Source: Diplonema japonicum (lineage: Eukaryota; Euglenozoa; Diplonemea; Diplonemida; Diplonemidae). Taken from it: a DNA stretch of 64,000 nucleotides. The notes beneath the pieces were generated by a model. It worked only from the letters and a program-made list of their open reading frames with translations. It had not been told where the DNA came from and made no database searches. The stretch lies in NCBI GenBank assembly GCA_964019335.1, contig OZ025685.1, positions 124,001 through 188,000 on the forward strand, in the 5' to 3' direction. Position numbers and translations under genes: made by a program. Of this stretch, positions 43,789 through 53,353 are shown in pieces. Position 1 is the stretch's first letter; every line of letters begins with the position of its first letter.

Positions 43789-45283
43789 ATGAAGCTGACT
43801 AGCATTTTGTTCACGCTGCTGCTGCTCGGTGGGTGTGAGGGGATTTATTTCGAGGTGTGCAACTCAAGAAAAAAAAAGAAGAAGAAAAAAAAAAAAAAAA
43901 CAGATACGACATGCCCAAAGGGAATGCTTTTTGTTGGAAATGCCTGCCAAGGTGACGGCAGTGCAAGGAAAGTGGGATGTGTTTGCAAACGGAGCGACGG
44001 TGAGCCTAGAGGCTACGGTATGAGAAGAAGGGAGAAAAAAAAAAGAAGGGAAAACCAACATACACGGTAACCAAATAACTTTTTTCCACCGTCGCCTTAA
44101 ACCTCCAACTTTTTCTCCACCATCCACGGTAACCTACAACTTTTTTTCCACTTTTTACTGTAACCACCAACAATTTCCCTTATGCAACCACTAACTTTTT
44201 TTCCACCGTCCACGGTAACCTCCGACATTTTTACTCCTCATTGGGGTTTGGTACGAAATGTAGCGAGGGGGGCAAAACATGATGTCATAGCAAAAGAAAA
44301 GGAAAAAAGACCTTTTAAGAGAAATGGGTGACTACCCTTAAGGCTGGGACTACAACCGGGACAGCACTTCAAGGAGTGATTGCGGTTGTGGCGCAGCTGT
44401 TGAGCAATGAGGGTTCTTACAAGTTGCTGCATTTATTTTCCCTTTCTCTCTCACTTCGCTTCCTCTTTGCTGGCCTATCTGTAACTTCGTGACAACAGGG
44501 GGCTTGAGGTCATCCTTGGCATATTCACAGGCAGGGGGGCGAGGGGTGGAGAAGTACATCAGACGCAAGATACCTCGGCTTTGACTTTAAATCGTCTTTG
44601 GAAATCGCCCTTGCCAACTTCCAGGAGAAATTCTTGGTGTCTTTTTCGAGCCCTGGCTGTGCCTACACGTTTTTCCCAAGTGCACACACACCTCCACCGT
44701 GGACGTTGAAAAAAAAGTTGTGGGTTTCCGTGGATGGTGGAAAAAAAGTTTTGGGTTACCGTGGACGGTGGAAAAAAAGTTCTTACTTACATGGTTTGGT
44801 GGAAATAAAAAAATAGGTTACTGTGGAGAGTGGAAAATTTTTACAAAAAACCATTTGAGTGGAAAAAAAGTTGTAGGTTACCGTAAACAGTGGTGGAAAT
44901 TCTGCTTACAGACTTGAGTGGAAAAAAGTTATTTGGTTACCGTACGTTGTTTTTCTCAAAAAAGAAAGAAAGAAAACAGAACACGAGACGCGATGTGGTT
45001 TACACGACACAAGTGGTGGAAATGAGAAATAGTTTCACCTTTCAAAGCACAGGAGATATGGGGTCCTACAACATCTGTTGGAGAAGTGAAAACCGAGAGA
45101 GGAACGCTGTCACTAAGATAAAATTTGAACTGCATGTTGCGCATGCGAGCAACGACAGACTGAAGAAAGCAAAGGCCACCCCGAAACAGAGCGGTGCCGT
45201 GAAGGACGAAGCTCCTACTGCAGACGAGCTCGAAGATTTTCATTTCGAGATGGAACACGCGGAGGGCTTGGTGTGAACAAAAA

Positions 45284-45318
<35 letters not shown>

Positions 45319-45524
45319 ATCAAAAAACCTTTCTACAGATGGAAGACATCCTGGCCGCCAGTGCCGACTTCCGTGGACGCCAAGAGCTCTTCAAGCAAAC
45401 CGCACAAGATATCGACTCGAACGTCTGGTGGTTCGGAGTGATCCAGGTCGCCCTCATGATTGCCCTCACCCTCTACCAACTGCGAGCGATGAAAACCTTC
45501 TTATATTCCAAAAAGGTCGTTTGA
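43789..45524 (+). CDS. p24/TMED cargo receptor, four exons
   Basis: Type I membrane protein of COPI/COPII vesicles. Exons 43789-43854, 43904-44017, 44980-45270 and 45339-45524 give 218 residues, the family norm. The spliced protein has a signal peptide (KLTSILFTLLLLGGCEG) and then a GOLD domain starting IYFEIRHAQRECFLLE. It continues WDVFANGATVSLEATNTRRD, SFTFQSTGDMGSYNICW (paired Cys 31 and about 96) and a coiled coil, then a TM (about 190-210, FGVIQVALMIALTLYQL) and a cytosolic tail KTFLYSKKVV with a dilysine-type retrieval signal. Introns are 49, 962 and 68 nt. Intron 2 is mostly an inverted-repeat insertion. All joins preserve the frame. Confidence 0.9.
44018..44979. repeat. 962-nt p24 intron built from inverted tandem repeats
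   Basis: The left block (about 44060-44230) contains four or five units reading ccacggtaacctacaacttt then ttttccacc. The right block (about 44690-44945) has six units of the complement (ggtggaaaaaaagttgtagg then ttaccgtggac). The two blocks are inverted and enclose about 460 bp of unique, GC-balanced sequence (44230-44690) with no convincing frame. Donor gtatgag at 44018 and acceptor agaaaacag at 44979 lie just outside the repeats, so the element occupies nearly the whole intron. Confidence 0.75.
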
Positions 45525-45697
45525 TGCAGGACTCAAAACGAAGAAGGAAAGAAGAAGGGGGAGAAGAAAAAAAAAAGTGAAAAGTAGAGACCAATCTTCT
45601 TTCGCTTCCTACCCCGAGAATAAAAACCCATGACGGAACACAAAAAAAAAATAAAATAAAAAAAGGTGGGAAAAGGGGAAGGAAAGAAGAAATAAAA

Positions 45698-47740
45698 ATG
45701 CTTCGTGCGTTAACGATGCAAAGGAGATGGTGCAGCACCCTGAAAGTGATGAATTCCTACAACATGCACGGGGGGAAAGTGACGAAGTACAAGCATAAAT
45801 CAAAGAGTACAGCAACGGACATGAGCTTCAGCGTGTTCGTTCCGAGCAGTGTGGTAGATGGTGGGTCGGCTGGTGTGGTGTACTACCTTTCCGGACTGAC
45901 GTGCACGGACGACAACTTCACAACAAAGGCAGGTGCCCAAGCACACGCTGAGGAACACAACGTCATCCTGGTAGCCCCCGACACGTCCCCCAGAGGTGCT
46001 GGCGTTCCCAACGAAGACGCCAGTTGGGATTTTGGCACAGGTGCGGGTTTCTATGTAGACGCCACAAAGAAGCCCTTCAACACGAACTACAACATGTACA
46101 GTTATGTGACATGTGAACTCCCCGACCTCATAGAAAAGAAGATTCCTGGTGTCATGCCTGGCTTGCGCTCTATCATGGGCCACTCCATGGGTGGGCATGG
46201 TGCTCTTGTTGCAGCATTTAAGAACCCTGACATGTACGCTAGTGTGTCAGCTTTCTCGCCTATCTGCAACCCGACCACCACACCCTGGGGGAGAAAAGCC
46301 TTTAACGGCTACCTCAAAGGTGGTGTGAAGGAGGGCAAGACCTATGACGCCACTGAACTGATGCTGAAAAACGGTCCCTTCCCCTCGCTCCCAGAGGTTC
46401 TCGTCGATGTTGGGACGAACGACGAGTTCCTTGCGAAGGAGCTGAAGATCAACGCCTTGGAAGCCGCTTGCAAGAAAAAGAAGCAGAAACTGACCGTGAA
46501 CCGGAGGAAGGGCTACGACCACTCTTACTACTTCATCTCCAGCTTCATGGAAAACCACGTCGCGTTCCACGCACAGAACATGAAGGAGAAAGCGACACAA
46601 CCGAAGCCTTTGAAGTGCAAGGCTGCAGTGGCATACGCCCCGAACAAACCTCTAGAAATAGTAGAGGTCACAGTGGACCCCCCAAAATCTGGCGAGGTTC
46701 GTGTAAAGGTAATGGCGAACGCTCTATGCCACACAGACATCTACACCCTCAACGGACAGGACCCTGAAGGGTTGTTCCCTTGCATCTTGGGACACGAGGC
46801 AGGGGCCATTGTTGAGTCCGTAGGGCCTAACGTGACATCTGTCAAACCGGGCGACCACGTGATCCCCTGCTACACACCAGAGTGTGGGAAGCCAGACTGC
46901 ATTTTCTGCGCATCCCCGAAGACCAACCTGTGCCCCGCCATCAGGGCCACACAGGGGAAGGGCGTGATGCCCGATGGGACCTCGCGATTCAAGGACAGCA
47001 AAGGCAACACGCTGTACCACTTCATGGGATGCTCCACGTTCTCAGAGTACACGGTCCTTGCGGAGATCTCCTGTGCGAAGATCGACAAACGCATGGACTT
47101 TGAAAAAGCGTCGTTGTTCGGGTGTGGGATCGCAACAGGACTCGGTGCAGTGTGGAACACAACCAAAGCGGAACCAGGGAGCACCGTCGGTGTGTGGGGG
47201 CTGGGTGCCGTGGGGCTTTCTGTCATTCAGGCTGCGAAGAAGGCCGGGGCGAAGAAGATCTTTGCAATCGACGTCAACCCCAAGAAGTTTAAGATTGCAA
47301 AAGAGTTTGGCGCCACCGATTTTTTGAACCCGAAAAAGCTTAAAAGACCTGTCAATGAAGAAATCGTGAGCCTGACAAAATGGGGATTGGACTACACTTA
47401 CGACTGCACGGGTTCGACTGCGGTGATGAGAACTGCTTTAGAATCATCGCACCGTGGGTGGGGGACTTCATGCGTAATTGGTGTTGCTGCTGCTGGACAA
47501 GAGCTTGCTACCCGCCCTTTCCAGCTTGTCACAGGCAGGCGTTGGGTAGGGACAGCATTTGGTGGCTGGAAGTCCCGTACTGACGTTCCCAAACTGGTTC
47601 AGTCGTCCCTCAATGGTGACCTCCCTGTGGGCAGGTATATCACACATCGCTTCAAGGGTGTTGAGAAGATCAATGCGGCCATCAAGAAGCTCAAGGGCGG
47701 TGACTGCCTTCGTGCCGTTGTCACTTATCACGATAAGTAG
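45698..47740 (+). CDS. fused S-formylglutathione hydrolase / class III alcohol dehydrogenase
   Basis: Single 680-residue frame joining two consecutive glutathione-dependent formaldehyde-oxidation enzymes. Residues about 22-297 are S-formylglutathione hydrolase: YYLSGLTCTDDNFTTKAGAQ, GHSMGGHGAL (Ser nucleophile, about 162), DVGTNDEFL (Asp, about 240) and GYDHSYYF (His, about 275). Residues about 305-680 are class III ADH (S-hydroxymethylglutathione dehydrogenase): ALCHTD and GHEAG and FGCGIATG (catalytic zinc ligands), ECGKPDCIFCASPKTNLC (four structural-zinc Cys with a two-residue insertion), GLGAVGLSVIQ (NAD site). Both active sites are complete. The first 15-20 residues (MLRALTMQRRWCST) look like a possible mitochondrial presequence. 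The linker is short. No intron. Confidence 0.93.
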   Translation: MLRALTMQRRWCSTLKVMNSYNMHGGKVTKYKHKSKSTATDMSFSVFVPSSVVDGGSAGVVYYLSGLTCTDDNFTTKAGAQAHAEEHNVILVAPDTSPRGAGVPNEDASWDFGTGAGFYVDATKKPFNTNYNMYSYVTCELPDLIEKKIPGVMPGLRSIMGHSMGGHGALVAAFKNPDMYASVSAFSPICNPTTTPWGRKAFNGYLKGGVKEGKTYDATELMLKNGPFPSLPEVLVDVGTNDEFLAKELKINALEAACKKKKQKLTVNRRKGYDHSYYFISSFMENHVAFHAQNMKEKATQPKPLKCKAAVAYAPNKPLEIVEVTVDPPKSGEVRVKVMANALCHTDIYTLNGQDPEGLFPCILGHEAGAIVESVGPNVTSVKPGDHVIPCYTPECGKPDCIFCASPKTNLCPAIRATQGKGVMPDGTSRFKDSKGNTLYHFMGCSTFSEYTVLAEISCAKIDKRMDFEKASLFGCGIATGLGAVWNTTKAEPGSTVGVWGLGAVGLSVIQAAKKAGAKKIFAIDVNPKKFKIAKEFGATDFLNPKKLKRPVNEEIVSLTKWGLDYTYDCTGSTAVMRTALESSHRGWGTSCVIGVAAAGQELATRPFQLVTGRRWVGTAFGGWKSRTDVPKLVQSSLNGDLPVGRYITHRFKGVEKINAAIKKLKGGDCLRAVVTYHDK

Positions 47741-47807
47741 GGTTTGAAAACAAGAAAGGGGATGAACATTAACTCTCTCCTAGATTGAAAAGAAAAAAAA
47801 AAAAAAA

Positions 47808-49535
47808 ATAGCTATTTATTAAATGAAAATCAGATAGCCTGATTTCACGCGTGGGGTCCCCTTTTTGACTCGTTTTTTTACTTCACTCGCTTCGCTCGTG
47901 AAGTGAAATCATGCTCTGATTTTATTCAATACTGCATTTTATTTAATGATGAGCTGCTCTCGAAAAGAATTTAGGTGCTAAGTGTGGCTTCGCTGCTGCC
48001 TGCTTGTAGCGGCGCAATGCGCGAGTCTTTACTGAACACGGTACTGGGTTTGGTATGATCAATTCGGCGAATCGATGTTGACGTTTATGTCAAACGTGAT
48101 TCTGTACACTGTTGAAGAAGTGGGCTGTGTCGAAGGGGACAGGGCTGAAGGGGCGTGGGTTTGATCGAGTGGCAGGTGCAAAACCTCGTTGGAAGCATGT
48201 CTTCCATCACAGCTTTGGCCTCTTTCTCGAGGCTGATGCCCTTGGCTCGCTTCCCGGTCGCCTTCGGTTTTCTTCCCATTTTGCTAGAAATGACTGTGGG
48301 CATGAAATAAAGTACCTGATTTTCACGCCCAGCAAAATCAGCAACGTTTGGCTTAAAAACATGAGGAAAAAATCAGATACTTTATTTCACGCCCGTGAAA
48401 TAAAGTGAAACCTGATTTATATCTTCCGGCCTAAATTCTTTGAGAGAGCTGCTCAGAATTAAATAAAACTCCTAATTATTTGAAGAAAACATTTTTGCGT
48501 ACGCGTTTCTTTTCTTTTTTCTTGTCCCATTGGTTTTTGTTTTTTTTGACCCGTAGAGACTTTTTTTTTTTTTCTCATTTTAATCTGTCACTCTAATTAA
48601 AAACCAAGAGGCGAAGCGAAAGGAGGAACTTTTAATAAAAAGAAGAAGAAGAAGAGGAAAGCTGAAACGACTACTGCTTTGTACCAAAATGGGGAATGGA
48701 AAGTTATATGCTTTGTTTTTTATATAACTCGAGGTTTTCAAGGGTGGGAGTGAAATAATGTTCGAGCGTGAAATAATGTAACATTATTCCACTCCTGGGC
48801 CTAATTTCACCTATTTCACCTATTTTTACAATGGGAAGGAAGCCGAAGGCAATGGGCAAAAAGGCGAAGGGTACAAAGGCGTCGAAGATCATGAACGCCA
48901 GCTTGCCAGCACTTACGAAGCAGAGTGGCACCGCTTTTGCTCTTTTCACAACTTCAGAACAACAAGATCGAAAAGCCCGACGGAAGACGAGTTGGTATTG
49001 TATTTCCAAGATATGAAGGACAATTTGGGCAAGTTACAGCAAGATCAACGCCATCATCCAACGAAACTTCGGTAAAAAAAATGCAGAGCTTTCCCAGGGT
49101 TGCACTTCTTTTGAAGCGCTTTGAAGAAGGCCATGAGGTGAAAAAAGCTTCGGTGTTTAGTCAGGAACAAATGAAAGAGTATCTGGCAATGAAATTCAGC
49201 GATTCCTACAACATAGTGTGTCAGGCATATGCAGCTTGCATGTTTGCAGGACAAAAGAGTCGCACAAACTGAAATTTAGCGACGACACCTTGTAACCCAA
49301 AAAAATCCCACTTTTCACCTGTTGTAACCCTGTAACCTCCCACCCTTTCAAACCCGGCTCTTGTTAAATAAAACAACGTATTAGTGAAAATAAGAGCATT
49401 ATTCCACTTGTGGTGGCAGGTTTAACTCGTAGCTTTTTACTTCACGAGCGCGGCGAGTGAAGTAAAAAGCTACGAGTTAAACCTGCCACCACAAGTGGAA
49501 TAATGCTATCTTATTTTCACTTAATAAATAGCTAT
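47808..49535. mobile_element. 1.7-kb inverted-repeat element carrying two recombinase-derived halves (family 1, copy 2)
   Basis: 31-bp terminal inverted repeats, beginning atagctatttattaa at 47808-47838 and mirrored at 49505-49535, with two mismatches. The right half (48721-49535, + strand) is nearly identical to 26592-27514. The left half (about 47808-48420) is a related but diverged unit in the opposite orientation: on the - strand from 48303 it begins MGRKPKATGKRAKG, parallel to MGRKPKAMGKKAKG at 48831 on the + strand. Each half therefore has its own recombinase N-terminal remnant and shared terminus. An A/T-rich centre of about 300 bp separates them. Neither half has an intact catalytic domain. 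Confidence 0.65.
49396..49506. repeat. perfect 50-bp hairpin near the element's right end
   Basis: Arms 49396-49445 and 49457-49506 are exact complements (gcattattccacttgtggtg ... cttcac) around an 11-nt loop gagcgcggcga. The corresponding region of the other copy (27347-27490) forms a longer, imperfect hairpin with a diverged second arm. Confidence 0.85.
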
Positions 49536-49863
49536 TGTTTTTGTTTTTTCTTAAACCCTTTTTTTCTCCTCCCTCCCTTAACAACCCCCCCGAATAAAAC
49601 GATTACTGTAAAAACCGATAAAGTTCCAACGGAACAAAAAAAAAAAAAAAAAAAAAACACACACGATTCTGGGTGTTTGGGTCTTTCAAAAAAAAGATTT
49701 TATAACTATATGCAACTTGTGCCGAGCAAAAAACTTTCGCAGCTTTTTAAAAAACCTTTTTTGCTCGTGCGAACAACAAAGACATATAGTCATAAAGAAT
49801 TATTTTTTCTTTCTTCTTTTCTTTTTATGCTCTTGTCAATATCTACCAGGGTGCTTGCACACT

Positions 49864-50880
49864 ATGTATCGTTGCAGGTACTTGCTGTGCAAAGGGACAC
49901 AAAATTTACCTGCTGTCAAAGACGACGGAAAGTCATTTTATGACACCTGGACAAAAGCTGTCACGGATGGGGCTTCGAGCGGAATAGACAGGATATCAAA
50001 CGCTGTGAGCGATTCTGTGGGCTCGCTCCCAGAGTTCCCAAAGGAGACCCCGGACAAGATGCTGCGGAAGTGGGTTCGAAACAAGGTGCGGGTGTTTTTA
50101 ACAAGGCTTGCACTGATGGGAACCTGTGCAGCAGGCGTGTTATTTCTCGTGAGCAATTACCCGAAGACGAATCTGGACATCGTTTGGCACTCTTCCGGTT
50201 CCAGAGAAGTTTTTGTTGAAAGAGAATCACCACCCTTCAAAGGGAGGGTGTTTAAAGAAATCGTTCAAAAGTATAGCTACGCGACTGGCAGCGAGATTTC
50301 AAAGGGCAAGAAACGTGGTTTCTTGTGTGTAGTCGGTCCTGATGGGTGTGGGAAAACTGCAGCCATACAGAATTCTCTGAACGGGGTTCTTTCTGTGAAC
50401 TTGATCGTTCGTCATGGAAAGGAACCGAAGCTCGGTCCCGTCTTAGCCAATCTTTTTGGAGAAGATATCCCATCTCCGACACTGTTTCTGCAGAGGCTTA
50501 ATAGATGGGCACGTGTGACGCCATTTCACAATGCCCCCATCACCCTTCATATCACGGTCAAACCCCTTCAGGTCACTCTAACCAACGGCGATGCGGATGG
50601 TATTGGCCAGACAGTGACTACCCTTGCAAGGAATCTCACCTACGACAACCCCACGTGTCCCGTTATCATAGAGACAGCAGATCAGCGTATTGCTTCTGCC
50701 GTCAATGCCTCTGCGAACGGACTATGCAAGATGCTTCACGTTCCCCCAATGCACAAGAAGGAGCAAGAGCAGGCTTTTGGAAAGCGTTTTGGATTTCCCT
50801 TATCTTCCGAGTACAGATTAAGCCGACCGTTCAATCACCTACTTTGGTTTGCTGATGGATATGATGATGACAAGAAATGA
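49864..50880 (+). CDS. membrane-anchored P-loop ATPase-like protein
   Basis: 338 residues from the ATG at 49864; an in-frame upstream extension is rejected because it runs through T-rich DNA next to the transposable element. One transmembrane helix lies at about 78-97 (LALMGTCAAGVLFLVSNY). A Walker A motif follows at about 157-166 (VVGPDGCGKTAAI). A possible Walker B or sensor strand is CPVIIETADQR at about 263. The domain resembles AAA/STAND-type ATPases anchored in organelle membranes, and the early basic sequence MYRCRYLLCKGTQ could be a mitochondrial signal. No closer assignment. Two tRNA genes follow within 200 bases. Confidence 0.65.
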   Translation: MYRCRYLLCKGTQNLPAVKDDGKSFYDTWTKAVTDGASSGIDRISNAVSDSVGSLPEFPKETPDKMLRKWVRNKVRVFLTRLALMGTCAAGVLFLVSNYPKTNLDIVWHSSGSREVFVERESPPFKGRVFKEIVQKYSYATGSEISKGKKRGFLCVVGPDGCGKTAAIQNSLNGVLSVNLIVRHGKEPKLGPVLANLFGEDIPSPTLFLQRLNRWARVTPFHNAPITLHITVKPLQVTLTNGDADGIGQTVTTLARNLTYDNPTCPVIIETADQRIASAVNASANGLCKMLHVPPMHKKEQEQAFGKRFGFPLSSEYRLSRPFNHLLWFADGYDDDKK

Positions 50881-50913
50881 AAAAAATTGAAGAAAACTAG
50901 CCTCGAAAAAATA

Positions 50914-50984
50914 GGGCACGCCCGGGTTCGAACCAGGGACCAATCGGACTGCAGCCGAACGCTCTACCACTGAGCTACGTACCC
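50914..50984 (-). tRNA. tRNA-Cys (GCA)
   Basis: On the - strand: 7-bp acceptor GGGTACG/CGTGCCC (one G-U), D-arm GCTC..GAGC, anticodon loop CTGCAGT with anticodon GCA, and T-arm CCTGG TTCGAAC CCGGG. Boxes A and B are present. A T-run follows in the transcribed direction (attttttcg). The anticodon stem has one U-U mismatch at its outer pair. No intron. Confidence 0.93.
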
Positions 50985-51078
50985 ATGTGGTTATTTGGGG
51001 GTCACGTTAGTCATACGTTGAATCTGTCAGTTACGACAATATTCACATAGGGCATTTTACGCCGAACGGCGATTGTCT

Positions 51079-51149
51079 GCGACCGTGGTCTAGTGGCATG
51101 ATGGATCCCTCCCAAGGATTCGACCCGGGTTCGATTCCCGGCGGTCGCA
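51079..51149 (+). tRNA. tRNA-Gly (CCC)
   Basis: 7-bp acceptor GCGACCG/CGGTCGC, anticodon loop CTCCCAA with anticodon CCC, T-loop GGTTCGATTCC (box B), discriminator A and a T-run terminator immediately after. No intron. It is divergent from the tRNA-Cys gene 95 bp upstream. Confidence 0.94.
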
Positions 51150-51229
51150 TTTTTTATTGAGCTTTCAGGAGCCCCAATTACTTTTTACATCTTTATTTAC
51201 AGGACGAAAAGAGAAGAAAGAGAAAAAAA

Positions 51230-52129
51230 ATGACAGAAGTTGTTCTAACCCCAAAGGATTATGTAGACCGGGCGATGAAGCTGCTGCACAACGATCCTTC
51301 AGACGATAAGGTGTCGCAACGGAAACGAGGGGTCTCATTCAGGGAGGAATATCGGATGATGAGAAACAGCAGAACGAGAACGAGAGCGCCATCTATGATA
51401 CACGAGCCGACGAAGGACATGATTCCGCCGAAGAGGAAAGAGGTGGGGGACAAAATCACAGTGATCCTGGATCTTGACGAGACGTTGATCTACGCTAGAA
51501 ACGGCCCGCTGTTTGCACGCCCACATTTGGACCTTCTCTTTGAGTTTTTGAAAGACCACTGCGAGACCGTGGTCTGGACGGCCGGTGTAAAGGCCTACGC
51601 ACAATGTGTTATTAAGAACATAGATCCTTCTGGCGTGATTGAACATTGTATTTACAGACACAAACGGTGGTTCTCTGGAAAAGCGGGTTACCAAAAAGAT
51701 TTAACGATGCTTGGCAGGGACATGGATAAGGTTCTAATTGTGGAGAACACTCCAGACTGTATTAGAGGAAACCCTGACAATGGTGTTCTGGTGAAGGACT
51801 ACGAAGGCGAGACAAACGGCGGTGGGTGCGACTCTACGATACCCCGTCTGACGAAATTCATCGCAAAATTGGTGGAGTCGGGAGATACCGTTCCCGCGTT
51901 CTTGAAAAACACCGAGATGGTGAACCAGAACGCTATCCACACTACCGACGGGGGATACCTCGTCTACTCACTCAACTCCGAGAACAAGCAAGCCTACAGC
52001 AAGCCTATGTTGAATAGGGACCTCTTAGAAAATCCTGACGTCCTCCCCCATGATGCAGTCCCTCTCCACATTCCTCTGAGTCCCGGGGGCACTTACCACA
52101 ATGACTGGATTAATAATGTTACGCTTTGA
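51230..52129 (+). CDS. FCP1/SCP-like phosphatase (NLI-interacting factor family)
   Basis: 299-residue phosphatase with the FCP1 homology/NIF domain at about 75-225. VILDLDETLIYA contains the DxDxT/V nucleophile pair (about 81-83); RPHLDLLFEFLKDHCETVVWTAG follows with the conserved W-T-A/S; KVLIVENTPDCIRGNPDNGV matches the VDDSP/VENSP motif III region. Relatives dephosphorylate the RNA polymerase II C-terminal domain, act as small CTD phosphatases, or form Tim50. No signal or TM segment is visible, so a nuclear/cytosolic SCP-type role is likely. The start follows tttatttacag, a good trans-splice acceptor, and an A-rich leader. The last 70 residues are unassigned. Confidence 0.88.
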   Translation: MTEVVLTPKDYVDRAMKLLHNDPSDDKVSQRKRGVSFREEYRMMRNSRTRTRAPSMIHEPTKDMIPPKRKEVGDKITVILDLDETLIYARNGPLFARPHLDLLFEFLKDHCETVVWTAGVKAYAQCVIKNIDPSGVIEHCIYRHKRWFSGKAGYQKDLTMLGRDMDKVLIVENTPDCIRGNPDNGVLVKDYEGETNGGGCDSTIPRLTKFIAKLVESGDTVPAFLKNTEMVNQNAIHTTDGGYLVYSLNSENKQAYSKPMLNRDLLENPDVLPHDAVPLHIPLSPGGTYHNDWINNVTL

Positions 52130-52962
52130 AGCTCCACACCCCCACTTTGATTACGTATTTTTTTTTCCGGGAACCTTGTGAATGAATTAATTTCCGAGTA
52201 GATCCTTTTCTTTTTTCTTTCTTTTGTTTGGGGGGGGGGGGGGGGGGGTGATTCACTTGACAATACCCTAAAGAAGTACAGAAATCAGTTATTACCAAAG
52301 AAAAAAAAAAGTCGAAAATTCTCTCTTTATTAGTTTGGGCGGTCTCCAAAAAAATAAGGGGAAAAACAAAAAAAACACCATTTTCGGTGATATTTGGTGG
52401 ATGATCCCCAGGCCCAAAAAAAACCGGTTGGTACGTGAATTTCATCACTTTTCTTGGGTATTAAGTTAGTTGCCCCCCCCCCCCCCCCCCCCCCCCCCCC
52501 GTTTTTCTTTATTATTATTATGCTGTACCAACTCGTATAGTAGATCCCGACCAAATCGTGTCCTTTGACCTCTCTTTTTTTTTCTTCTTTTTTTGTCTTG
52601 GGATAAATTTAATAATGGTCCACGGTAGTTTTTTTCCCCCCTCTTTTTTTTCCTTTTCTTTAAAGACCTGTTGGCAATTCTTTGGGGTGTTGGTGCCCAC
52701 AAACGCAAAATAATAATAAGAAGAAGAAAAGAGAGAAAAGCCCTTGCGAACATCTTTACTGGTCTTATTAGTGTCTCAGTTTTTTTTTCTTTTATTTTTC
52801 TTTTTGTCAAAGCACTTACTTCTCTCCTTTTTATTTATTTTCCCCCCCCTCCTTTTTGTCAATAATTTCTCTCCCTCCCCCCTGTTTTTTTTTTTTTTCT
52901 TCTTCTTCTCGTCCCCTTTCACCCAAAACACTGCGCAATATTAATAAAAAGTGATTTCCAGT

Positions 52963-53002
<40 letters not shown>

Positions 53003-53197
53003 AATTGCGATATATCTTCATGAAGCCTATTCGGGAGAGAGCGAAGGAACCACTTTTTAATAATGTCACAGCTGTAAAAAAAGAATGGGGGGGGGGGGGG
53101 GGGGGGGGAGTAGTGAAAAGGGTTTTTTTCAATTTCGCTAGTGCAGAGTACCCTCTGAATTTTTTTTTGAAAAACTTAGAATTTGACATGTAGCCCC
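52130..53197. other. intergenic, with C29, G-run and A-run tracts
   Basis: No gene. It contains a G-run (about 52230-52248), a C-run of about 29 (52472-52500), an A-run of about 35 (52966-52999) and a G-run of about 21 (53088-53108). The pieces between are AT-rich and non-coding. Confidence 0.6.
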
Positions 53198-53353
53198 CTA
53201 GGGCCATGTTGGCAAGAAACGGGGAAATGTTTCCGTTTCCGTATCCGTTTCCTTATTTTTACAGATACATGAGGAAACGGCCCCAAAATAAGGAAACGTT
53301 TCTGTTTCAAAAAGAAAGCTTGGAAACGCGTTTCCTTGCCAACATAGCCCTAG
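53198..53353. mobile_element. fold-back MITE, CTAGGG family (copy 2)
   Basis: Inverted ends ctagggccatgttggcaag / cttgccaacatagccctag (one mismatch, a G-U-type difference). Compared with the copy at 20921-21015 it contains about 60 extra bases of gtttccgtttcc-type sequence in the middle. Hairpin-forming and non-coding. Confidence 0.85.

Noticed and set aside
47808-49535. CRISPR-like interpretation of the repeated palindromic GTGAAATA motifs
   Set aside because: Repeats are not evenly spaced, there are no spacers, and the genome is eukaryotic. Explained by the TIR element.
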